Origin: JAPYWM01 sp964489015 | Lineage (GTDB): Bacteria > Bacteroidota > Bacteroidia > SpSt-205 | Reading direction: 5' to 3' | Assembly (NCBI GenBank): GCA_964489015.1 | Contig: CAZAXD010000006.1 | Span: forward strand, 29,652 to 93,651 | DNA: 64,000 nt | Position numbers and translations under genes: made by a program | In this document: one piece after another, positions 41,692 through 48,981 of the stretch | Layout: each line of letters starts with the position of its first letter | Position numbering within the stretch: position 1 is the stretch's first letter | Notes under the pieces: model-generated | Database searches by the model: none | What the model was told of the DNA's origin: nothing | The model's input: only the letters and a program-made list of their open reading frames with translations

Positions 41692-42888
41692 ATGAAGCTG
41701 CATGAATATCAAGCGAAAGACTTGCTGAGCCAATGGCAAATTCCTGTAGCGGGCGGTTATGTCGCCATGTCAGCCGAAGAAGCAGTCGAAGCTGCCCGCA
41801 AGATTGACCCCACGGGAAAAGGGCCCTGGGTTCTCAAGGCCCAGATTCATGCAGGGGGCCGTGGCAAAGCCGGCGGCGTCAAGCTCGCCAAGTCTCTGGA
41901 AGAGGTCAAAAGCTTAGCGAGTCAAATGATCGGCATGACCCTCGTCACCCCCCAAACCGGCCCTCAGGGCAAAGTCGTTCATAAACTCTACATCACAGGA
42001 GACGCTTTTTATCCAGGTCCTAGTCCAGTCCGGGAATTTTATGTGAGCTTTACCTTAGACCGAGCTGTAGGACGAGATGTCCTTATCGCGAGCGCCGAGG
42101 GCGGGGTCGAAATCGAGGAAGTAGCCAAAACCCGCCCAGAAGCTATCATCAAGCATCACGTTAATCCCACTGTCGGTCTCATGCCCTATCAAGCGCGAGA
42201 AGTAGCCTACGCTCTGGGACTAACGGGTGAGGCCTTCAAAAACGCTGTAGATTTTCTCATCCGACTTTATAAAGTCTACGACGCTTTAGACGCGAGTCTC
42301 CTGGAGATCAACCCAATGCTTAAGACGTCTGACGACAAAATCATCGCTTTAGATGCTAAGTTAGAAATCGAAGACAACGGTCTCGGCGTGCGTCATCGTC
42401 ATTTAGAAAGCTGGCGCGATACCACCGAAGAAGAGCCTCTAGAAACCGAAGCCCGAGAAGCCGGACTAAGCTACGTCAAGCTCGATGGGAATGTCGGCTG
42501 TATGGTCAATGGGGCTGGATTAGCCATGGCTACCATGGATATTATCAAGCTAGCAGGGGGCTGGCCGGCTAACTTCCTAGACGTAGGCGGCGGCGCTAAT
42601 GTCGAACGCATCGCTAAAGCCTTTCAGATCCTCCTCAAAGACCCCAATGTCAAAGTGATTCTAATCAACATTTTCGGTGGTATCGTTCAATGTGACCGGG
42701 TGGCCCATGGCATCTTGGAAGCCTACAAGCGGATCGGTCATATTCCGGTGCCGCTAGTTGTGCGCCTTCAGGGCACGAATGCCGACCTAGCTGCTCAAAT
42801 TCTAGCAGGGTCTGGCCTCCCTATCGTTTCTGCGACGGAGCTAGCCGAAGCGGCTCAGAAAGTACAGGCTGTCTTACAACAAGCGTGA
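41692..42888 (+). CDS. sucC: Succinate-CoA ligase (ADP-forming) beta subunit
   Basis: A 398-residue protein starting MKLHEYQAKDLLSQWQIPV, the SucC signature. It has an ATP-grasp domain with QIHAGGRGKAGGVK, the substrate region LEINPM, and the C-terminal CoA-ligase-like domain with NIFGGIVQCD. With SucD it makes succinate and ATP from succinyl-CoA in the TCA cycle. sucD is not adjacent, which is usual in many Bacteroidota. It shares a very short divergent promoter region with the GT4 genes. The stop TGA overlaps the GTG start of thiD. Confidence 0.96.
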   Translation: MKLHEYQAKDLLSQWQIPVAGGYVAMSAEEAVEAARKIDPTGKGPWVLKAQIHAGGRGKAGGVKLAKSLEEVKSLASQMIGMTLVTPQTGPQGKVVHKLYITGDAFYPGPSPVREFYVSFTLDRAVGRDVLIASAEGGVEIEEVAKTRPEAIIKHHVNPTVGLMPYQAREVAYALGLTGEAFKNAVDFLIRLYKVYDALDASLLEINPMLKTSDDKIIALDAKLEIEDNGLGVRHRHLESWRDTTEEEPLETEAREAGLSYVKLDGNVGCMVNGAGLAMATMDIIKLAGGWPANFLDVGGGANVERIAKAFQILLKDPNVKVILINIFGGIVQCDRVAHGILEAYKRIGHIPVPLVVRLQGTNADLAAQILAGSGLPIVSATELAEAAQKVQAVLQQA

Positions 42889-43700
42889 AGCCGCCAGTTC
42901 TCACCATCGCCGGCTCAGATAGCATCGGAGGCGCAGGGATCCAAGCCGACTTCAAGGCTTTTGCCCTGCTTGGCGTGCATGGGATGGGCGTGATCACAGG
43001 GCTTACCGCTCAAAATACGCTTGCGGTCTCGGCCATTCATGCAGTCCCGGCTCGCTTTGTGCGTCGTCAGCTCGAGGCCGTTTTTGCGGATATACGGCCT
43101 GCTGCTATCAAGACAGGCATGCTCACCAACGGGGCCATCATCCACACGGTCGCCCAGTTTCTTGCTAAGCAGGGCTCAGCTATTCCGCTTGTCGTAGATC
43201 CTGTACTGGCAGCAGCCACGGGAGCTCGGCTCCTAGACCCCCAAGCGGAGGAGGCTCTCAAGCGCTTTCTGTCTCTGGCCACGCTTGTAACGCCAAACCT
43301 TGCGGAGGCGACTGCGCTGGCTGAGACACCGCAGCCGACCAGCGCGTTAGCCATGGAGGTCCTGCTACAAGCGCTTGTTAAACGATACCCCGGTCCTGCT
43401 TGGCTTATCAAGGGCGGCCACGCCACATGGCAGGGCGACCAGGTGGTCAGTCTACTTTATTACGCAGGACGCATTTATCGTTTGACACATCCACGATTGA
43501 CTCTGGAACGGCCACCCCACGGCACAGGTTGCACGGCCGCCGCGGCGATAGCTGCCGGCCTAGCGCACGGCATTCCTCTCCCCCAAGCCGTAGAAAAGGC
43601 CCTGCAATTCACTTACGAGGCAATTCGTCGCGCCAATCCTCATCTTTCCCATGGTTCGTTACTCCTGGACCCGCCACCTGATTGGACTCTTACTGCATAG
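42885..43700 (+). CDS. thiD: Hydroxymethylpyrimidine/phosphomethylpyrimidine kinase
   Basis: A 271-residue ribokinase-fold enzyme beginning VLTIAGSDSIGGAGIQADFK, the ThiD signature. It also has TAIKTGM-type sequence (AAIKTGMLTNG), DPVLAAATGARLL, LVTPNLAEA and the anion-hole region PPHGTGCTAAAAIAAGLA. It phosphorylates HMP and HMP-P for thiamine synthesis. The GTG start overlaps the sucC stop (GTGA), so translation is probably coupled, an unusual pairing with a TCA-cycle gene. Other thiamine genes are not near. Confidence 0.94.
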   Translation: MKPPVLTIAGSDSIGGAGIQADFKAFALLGVHGMGVITGLTAQNTLAVSAIHAVPARFVRRQLEAVFADIRPAAIKTGMLTNGAIIHTVAQFLAKQGSAIPLVVDPVLAAATGARLLDPQAEEALKRFLSLATLVTPNLAEATALAETPQPTSALAMEVLLQALVKRYPGPAWLIKGGHATWQGDQVVSLLYYAGRIYRLTHPRLTLERPPHGTGCTAAAAIAAGLAHGIPLPQAVEKALQFTYEAIRRANPHLSHGSLLLDPPPDWTLTA

Positions 43701-44247
43701 CTTAGCCTTAGGACAGATTCAGATTAGTCAAAATTCGACACAGGGCCCCTGCCACTTGTCTGCGGATTCCCTGAGGCCCATCACCCCGTCGTTCTGGCCC
43801 TATGTGTACCGCTACCAGTGGGATCCGCAGCAAAAGACAGAGATACTCTGGCTAGCCCCCGCTGTGCGGCTAACGATCGAGCAGCGCGCCTGCATCCGCC
43901 ATCATATCACTTATGAACTGCGCTTGCCTTTAGACTACCCGCTGGCAGCTGGCTTTACAAGAGGGTTGCTTCTCAAGCTCGACACCATCCTGACTCTCCT
44001 ACATCGGGAAAATCCAGCCTTTCTCCGCCTCAAGGCGCTCGTCTTACCCCGCCTCTTAGAGCAGCTCCAACTGCGTGCTGTGGGCGAAGTAGCGATGGTC
44101 CCCTATCAAGAATGGAACTTCCTAGCCCAAGTCGATACCGATAAAAACGGCGCGTTTATCCGGCTGGAGGTGATACGCTACCTCAGTACTCAGACGATCC
44201 AAAGGCCGGGAATCCCAGAGTACCTCGATGATGGCTGGCAGCGCTAA
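43651..44247 (+). CDS. Small secreted protein of unknown function
   Basis: A 198-residue protein starting MVRYSWTRHLIGLLLHSLALGQ, a signal peptide with cleavage expected near ALG-Q. The mature part mixes strands and helices and has two cysteines (CHLS and ACIRHH) that could pair in the periplasm. No family is recognised. It overlaps the end of thiD by 50 bp in another frame and ends on the CTAA that also holds the stop of the convergent thioredoxin/NHL gene. A later start is possible but would remove the signal peptide. Confidence 0.6.
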   Translation: MVRYSWTRHLIGLLLHSLALGQIQISQNSTQGPCHLSADSLRPITPSFWPYVYRYQWDPQQKTEILWLAPAVRLTIEQRACIRHHITYELRLPLDYPLAAGFTRGLLLKLDTILTLLHRENPAFLRLKALVLPRLLEQLQLRAVGEVAMVPYQEWNFLAQVDTDKNGAFIRLEVIRYLSTQTIQRPGIPEYLDDGWQR

Positions 44248-46076
44248 GCTTGCACCGGTAAGGACACCTCCACTTCTGTGGCTCCATTAGGACTATATTC
44301 AACTGGCTGGGTATAAGTCCACAGGTAGCACTGCGTTCCTGCTTGGGGGCACACATACACGCCCAGTTGAAGGCTATTGGCCCCCGCTGGGGCGAGTACT
44401 ACTTCGAGAAGCGTAGGCTCAGCAGGGCTCATCTCCAGGACCTTCTCCTGAAACGCTATCCAGCTAGGGGCTTCCTCATTACACTTAAACTCAGACGGCA
44501 AGCGAAAACGCAGCCGTATGGGCTCTTGGCTCTTTACAAGGATAGGAGCTAGACGCATTCCATCATTCCATAGGCTAAATCGCTTGACGGGACGTCTCGT
44601 TATGAGGCGGCGGATGGGGCCTACCTCTAAAGTAGCGACCTCGTTTCGTCGAGGGTCCCAGACACGCAGCTGGTGGTTATTCGTATCGGTGATATAAAAA
44701 AAGCCATCTAACGCTTTGATGTCATTAGGCTCTGAGAAGAGGGCCTCTGAAGCGGTTCCATCCCGATAGCCGCGCTGACCTGTACCCAACACGGTCTCTA
44801 AGTGGCGACGCTCCAAGTCGATCCGACGAATCTTGTGATTATACGTATCGGCTACCCAAAGCGCGCCGTCCTGCCACGTTAGGCCAATAGGATGCTGAAG
44901 CAGCGCCTGCGCGAAACTCCCATCCCGATCACCAAACGTAAAAAGCCCTTCTCCTATAAGCGTTTTGACCTGATCGCCTTCTACGTAACGAATAGCTGAG
45001 CTTTCACTGTCGGCAAAGTATACCCGCCCGTCTGGTGCTACGGTTAGGCCCGAGGGCTGTGCTAAGGCTGATACTAGCCGGTGGCCGTCTCGAAGGTCCT
45101 CCATGCCAGAGCCTACCCAGACCTGGATGCGCTTTTGGGCTGGGTCTAGCTGCCACAGTTGATGAAAACCAGCCATGGCAATAATCAGCTTACCCTCTTG
45201 CCAGGCGATGTCCCAGGGAGAATTAAGTGGGATTTCGAGAGCCGGTCCTTCTCGGTAGAGGCGTCGGGCCTGCTGCCCTGTGCCGGCGATAGTCTCCACC
45301 CAGGCACGTTGGAGATCGACCCGACGGATAAGGTGATTTTCGGTATCGGCTACGTACAAGGCATCCTCAGCAGCGACATACACGAGGCCCTGCGGCCGGT
45401 AAAAGGTCGCTTCCGCAAAAGGACCGTCACGCCGGCCCTCGTCGCCACTGCCAATCACTACAAGCACTTCACCACTGGGACGCACCACTAAAATGCGATT
45501 GTGATTGGAGTCTGATAAAAACAAGCGGCACCCCTGGGTATCTACTGCGAGCTTTCCCGGGAAGCTTAGCAAGGCCTCGGGTTGCTGGTACTTCTCGAGC
45601 CGGAGCGGCAAGGGCTCTAACCTTAGATATTGCGCATAAGCCGCACGCCACTCCAGCAGTCTAGGACGCAGGGCCTCATCAATGCCCTCACCCGAAGAGC
45701 GCCAGAGAAGCTGCCCCATCGGATCAATTACTACAAAAGTCGGCCAAGCGTGGGCATCATACAAGCGCCAAATGTGATAGTCTTCATCTAAAATCACAGG
45801 ATGCTCAATATCATAGCGCACGATAGCCGCCCGTACGTTATCCACAGTCTGCTCGTTGTAAAACTTCGCGGAATGAACGCCAATCACGACAAGCTCTGGG
45901 AATTCCCGCTCTAAGTTCTTCAGCTCGGGCAAAACATGCATGCAGTTTATGCAGCAGTAAGTCCAGAAATCAAGTAGGACGAAGCGACCGCGCAGATCCT
46001 TTTCAAGCGATAAAGGCCTCGCTACGTTTAGCCAAACAAAGTCCTTCGGAAAGCTCGGCGCTAAGCGTCGAAGCAT
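44244..46076 (-). CDS. NHLRC2-like protein: thioredoxin domain plus NHL beta-propeller
   Basis: A 610-residue protein. Residues about 10-150 are a thioredoxin/TlpA-like domain with the active-site-like sequence WTYCCINCMHVLPEL (Cys-Cys-Ile-Asn-Cys) and the cis-Pro in AHAWPTFVVID. Residues about 165-490 hold NHL-type propeller blades with repeated ADTYNHKIRRID and ADTENHLIRRVD motifs. A beta-rich C-terminal domain with a Cys pair (CPQAGTQCYLW) ends it. This order is that of NHLRC2, conserved from bacteria to animals; its bacterial role is unknown. There is no signal peptide, so it is probably cytoplasmic. ATG 46076 follows a TACCTTTG box by 4 nt. Confidence 0.85.
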   Translation of the reverse strand: MLRRLAPSFPKDFVWLNVARPLSLEKDLRGRFVLLDFWTYCCINCMHVLPELKNLEREFPELVVIGVHSAKFYNEQTVDNVRAAIVRYDIEHPVILDEDYHIWRLYDAHAWPTFVVIDPMGQLLWRSSGEGIDEALRPRLLEWRAAYAQYLRLEPLPLRLEKYQQPEALLSFPGKLAVDTQGCRLFLSDSNHNRILVVRPSGEVLVVIGSGDEGRRDGPFAEATFYRPQGLVYVAAEDALYVADTENHLIRRVDLQRAWVETIAGTGQQARRLYREGPALEIPLNSPWDIAWQEGKLIIAMAGFHQLWQLDPAQKRIQVWVGSGMEDLRDGHRLVSALAQPSGLTVAPDGRVYFADSESSAIRYVEGDQVKTLIGEGLFTFGDRDGSFAQALLQHPIGLTWQDGALWVADTYNHKIRRIDLERRHLETVLGTGQRGYRDGTASEALFSEPNDIKALDGFFYITDTNNHQLRVWDPRRNEVATLEVGPIRRLITRRPVKRFSLWNDGMRLAPILVKSQEPIRLRFRLPSEFKCNEEAPSWIAFQEKVLEMSPAEPTLLEVVLAPAGANSLQLGVYVCPQAGTQCYLWTYTQPVEYSPNGATEVEVSLPVQA

Positions 46077-46080
46077 AGGT

Positions 46081-46088
46081 CAAAGGTA
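46081..46088 (-). promoter_or_regulatory. TAnnTTTG -7 box for the thioredoxin/NHL gene
   Basis: Exact TACCTTTG on the minus strand, spacer ACCT, then ATG 46076. Confidence 0.6.
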
Positions 46089-46135
46089 AAAACAGATACT
46101 TAGGCAGATATTGGCGATTGTCAAGGGAGATCCTG

Positions 46136-46143
46136 TATATTTG
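46136..46143 (+). promoter_or_regulatory. TAnnTTTG -7 box for the T9SS cargo gene
   Basis: Exact TATATTTG, spacer TCCT, then ATG 46148. A TTG at 46111-46113 lies 22 nt upstream. Confidence 0.6.
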
Positions 46144-46147
46144 TCCT

Positions 46148-48124
46148 ATGCGACATGCTATCCTACTTACCGGCCTGACCCTCCTTTGGGCTCAGGCACC
46201 AGCGCCGCAAGGCGTTGACGCTTGCGGCTATCGGTGGTACACCCATCTAGCGGGTGTCCAAGATTCTACACCTACCTTTAGCTGGGTAGACATTTCGGGA
46301 ACGGGACAGATCCTTAGTGGTCTGGGGGACGATAATTTTGCCGGGCCTATTAACCTGGCGACGCCTTTTGTATACTACTGGAATACGTACAGCAAGGTCT
46401 ATGTAGGCTCCAATGGGTATATTGTGTTTGGCCGAGGTGCCAATGTAGCCAGTGGAGCCCAACCGTATTTTTCGCGCTTCCCTAGCGCTTCTACTCCCAA
46501 TGAGTGGATCGCCGTTTACTTAGCTGACTTAACCTTTACAGACGATACAGGAAACCCCATACCAGGCGCGAAGTTATTATACGGCACGGATGCGCAGGGT
46601 CGGTTCGTCATCACTTGGGATAGCGTCGCTTACTGGAATGGCAGTGCACCTGGCCAGTGGAGCGGACGAAATTCCTTCCAGATTATTCTAGATCCGAGCG
46701 ATTCCTCCATCACACTCCAATACAAGCAAATCGATGCGGGCTATCACAGCAGCTACGGCAACGGAAACTATAACGTGGTCGGCATGGAGAATATTACGGG
46801 CCAGTCTGGTTTAGACATTGCCGCAGCATGGCCCGTACCTTTTCAGGACTACGCCATCAAAATCTGGCATCCTCGCACCTTTGCCTGTACTAGCACGGAC
46901 GTGCAGGCAGACTGGGTCTTAAACTCGGCAGGCATGGGCCGCTTTGCGCTAAAGGGTGGTGCGGCGCCTAGCTTTGCTACTGGCATCCTCAATACCGGCA
47001 ACCAGACAGTTACTAATCAGGTGCGTGCCATCTTAAACCTCCGGGGCCCCCTTCCTAGCTCGAATGTAATCGTCCATCGAGATACGGTGTTTATCCAGCC
47101 GCCACTTAATGTTGGTCAGTTGGCGAGTACTAACTACACAAAGGTTTTCAATCATAGTGCCCAAGCCACACCCTCTAATCTCAGGACAGGGAGCTATAAC
47201 TGCATCACCTCCCTAACCTTGAGCGGCGACGGGTACACTGGCAATAACTTTAACTCGACCGAACTCGTCATTGCCGATGGCGCTCCCAATGGCAGCTACC
47301 AACTGCGCTTCGATGATGGCAACTGGGATCCGCAAAATGAGTTTGGGGGCGGAATAGGCTCCATCGCTAACGGTATGGCCATCGTAGCCCCCGATGCTAT
47401 CGTCGTCGAAGCGGTTTCCCTCGACATGCTTTATGAAGATGGCGGTGCCAATAATTATCCAGTCACGGTCTGGGTATACAGCTATGACCCCGTCAATGGC
47501 AGTGTTGGGGCCGGCTTAGATACGCTAACTCTTGACCCTGTCGACTTTCCGAATGGCGATACCCTGCTAGGTACCTTCTCGAGCCAGAGTGGAGGTACCT
47601 TTTACCTGAGGCGTTATACGATCCCCCTTCATAATCCTATCAATCTCACGGCGGGACAAGGGCTACTTGTCGGGTTTCTCACGACCGCTCCCCCTAATGC
47701 ACAGATTAGCAACTACGTCGTTGATGACGCCAGTGTACCGATCTCCAGAGCTAGCTTTGAGGGTATTGCCGGAGCCTGGGCGTCCTATCGCGACGTAGAA
47801 AATACGGACTTTTCTATTGGGGTCGTAGCCAGGCTCGCAACAACTAGCGACTTAAGCACGCTACCTACGCCGCCCCGCTGGCAGGTCTCGCTTTTCCCTA
47901 ATCCGACCACGACGAATCCCTACTTACGATTTGAACTGCCCCAAGCGGGAACCGTTCATATACGGGTCATTGATCTCACCGGCCGCACCCTGCACCAAGA
48001 GTCCCTGTATGTCCCTACTACAAACTACAAAAAGCCGCTTTCGTGTCCCCTTGCGGCCGGCACTTACCTCGTAGCCGTCACCTACGAAGGCTATACCATT
48101 ACCCACCGCCTCGTCGTAGAATAA
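46148..48124 (+). CDS. Secreted protein with C-terminal T9SS sorting domain
   Basis: A 658-residue exported protein. It has signal peptide MRHAILLTGLTLLWAQAP, a large beta-rich region rich in Gly, Asn and Tyr (YVGSNGYIVFG, SFQIILDPSDSSITLQYK), and a C-terminal type A sorting domain: SLFPNPTTTNPYLRFELP, VIDLTGRTLHQ, AAGTYLVAVTYEG and RLVVE. That tail directs outer-membrane passage through T9SS and often attachment to the surface. N-terminal strands resemble a nidogen-like or surface-adhesin fold; function is unknown. ATG 46148 is chosen over 46118 because it gives a clean signal peptide and follows a TATATTTG box by 4 nt. A strong terminator follows. Confidence 0.85.
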   Translation: MRHAILLTGLTLLWAQAPAPQGVDACGYRWYTHLAGVQDSTPTFSWVDISGTGQILSGLGDDNFAGPINLATPFVYYWNTYSKVYVGSNGYIVFGRGANVASGAQPYFSRFPSASTPNEWIAVYLADLTFTDDTGNPIPGAKLLYGTDAQGRFVITWDSVAYWNGSAPGQWSGRNSFQIILDPSDSSITLQYKQIDAGYHSSYGNGNYNVVGMENITGQSGLDIAAAWPVPFQDYAIKIWHPRTFACTSTDVQADWVLNSAGMGRFALKGGAAPSFATGILNTGNQTVTNQVRAILNLRGPLPSSNVIVHRDTVFIQPPLNVGQLASTNYTKVFNHSAQATPSNLRTGSYNCITSLTLSGDGYTGNNFNSTELVIADGAPNGSYQLRFDDGNWDPQNEFGGGIGSIANGMAIVAPDAIVVEAVSLDMLYEDGGANNYPVTVWVYSYDPVNGSVGAGLDTLTLDPVDFPNGDTLLGTFSSQSGGTFYLRRYTIPLHNPINLTAGQGLLVGFLTTAPPNAQISNYVVDDASVPISRASFEGIAGAWASYRDVENTDFSIGVVARLATTSDLSTLPTPPRWQVSLFPNPTTTNPYLRFELPQAGTVHIRVIDLTGRTLHQESLYVPTTNYKKPLSCPLAAGTYLVAVTYEGYTITHRLVVE

Positions 48125-48144
48125 TCGCTCATCGTACCTTCTTA

Positions 48145-48178
48145 AAAAGGCGGGCTTCCTACGAGAAGCCCGCCTTTT
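48145..48178 (+). terminator. Strong Rho-independent terminator after the T9SS cargo gene
   Basis: A perfect 14-bp stem (AAAAGGCGGGCTTC / GAAGCCCGCCTTTT) with loop CTACGA, 21 bp after the stop codon. The A and T flanks would make it work in both directions. It is the only clear intrinsic terminator I found in the window. Confidence 0.85.
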
Positions 48179-48195
48179 AAGTTCCGTTTACAACC

Positions 48196-48203
48196 TATCT
48201 TTG
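48196..48203 (+). promoter_or_regulatory. TAnnTTTG -7 box for the TauE-type permease gene
   Basis: Exact TATCTTTG, spacer TACC, then ATG 48208, 18 bp beyond the terminator. Confidence 0.62.
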
Positions 48204-48207
48204 TACC

Positions 48208-48981
48208 ATGGAAATAAGCAACATTGTTGCAGGATTAGGGATAGGGTTAGCGGCGGGACTCTTTAGCGGTCTAGTAGGCGTGGGCGGGGGGGTTATTATC
48301 ATTCCGCTCTTAGCGGCCATAGGCTATTCCCATCATGCGGCACAAGGAACTGCGCTTCTGGTATTTTCTCTGCCTGTCTTAGCAGCGAGTGCGTATACCT
48401 ACTATCGGCAGGGGCGAGCAGACCTAAAGCTTGCGATCTTTATCGCGCTTGGTGTGGTAATAGCCAGCTTTGTGTCGGGCACCTTGGCCCAGAGCCTACC
48501 TACCCGGGCACTAGCCAGGATTTTTTCTGGCGTGCTAGTAGGGCTCGGGATTTATCTAATCAGTAAGCCTTTGTTATTTAGGAGGGCGACTCCTCAGGTG
48601 GAACTTCATGCCTTACCGCTCAAACAAAAGGCTTTCCGGGGCTTCTTAATCGGTCTTTTTTCCGGGGCACTCAGTGGGATTACGGGGTTGGGGGGCGGCG
48701 TGATCATCGTTCCGCTCATTCGCCTACTCATCGGTCATGACCAGCATACTGCTCAGGGCACAAGCCTCGCTACCCTCAGCATCCCTGTATTATTAGCTGG
48801 CATGCTACCCTATTATCGTGCCGGCCATATAGATGTCTCTATGGGGTTAGCCATTGCTGGGGGTCTTTTGGTGTCGAGTCTACTGGCTGGTCTACTGGCC
48901 CAGCGCCTGCCTGGTCAGAAGCTCCAGATAGGCTTTGGGGTCCTGATTGTGGGCCTAGGCCTACGAGGGCTCTTAGGTTGA
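48208..48981 (+). CDS. TauE/SafE (TSUP) family membrane permease
   Basis: A 257-residue protein with about eight hydrophobic segments in two repeated halves. Each half carries the family glycine motif: GLFSGLVGVGGGVIIIPLL near residue 20 and GLFSGALSGITGLGGGVIIV near 150, followed by HHAAQGTALL and HTAQGTSLA. TSUP proteins export or import sulfite, sulfonates or related anions at the inner membrane; the substrate here is unknown. It overlaps the TonB receptor gene by 4 bp (TTGA), so uptake across both membranes could be linked, though this is inference. Confidence 0.9.
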   Translation: MEISNIVAGLGIGLAAGLFSGLVGVGGGVIIIPLLAAIGYSHHAAQGTALLVFSLPVLAASAYTYYRQGRADLKLAIFIALGVVIASFVSGTLAQSLPTRALARIFSGVLVGLGIYLISKPLLFRRATPQVELHALPLKQKAFRGFLIGLFSGALSGITGLGGGVIIVPLIRLLIGHDQHTAQGTSLATLSIPVLLAGMLPYYRAGHIDVSMGLAIAGGLLVSSLLAGLLAQRLPGQKLQIGFGVLIVGLGLRGLLG

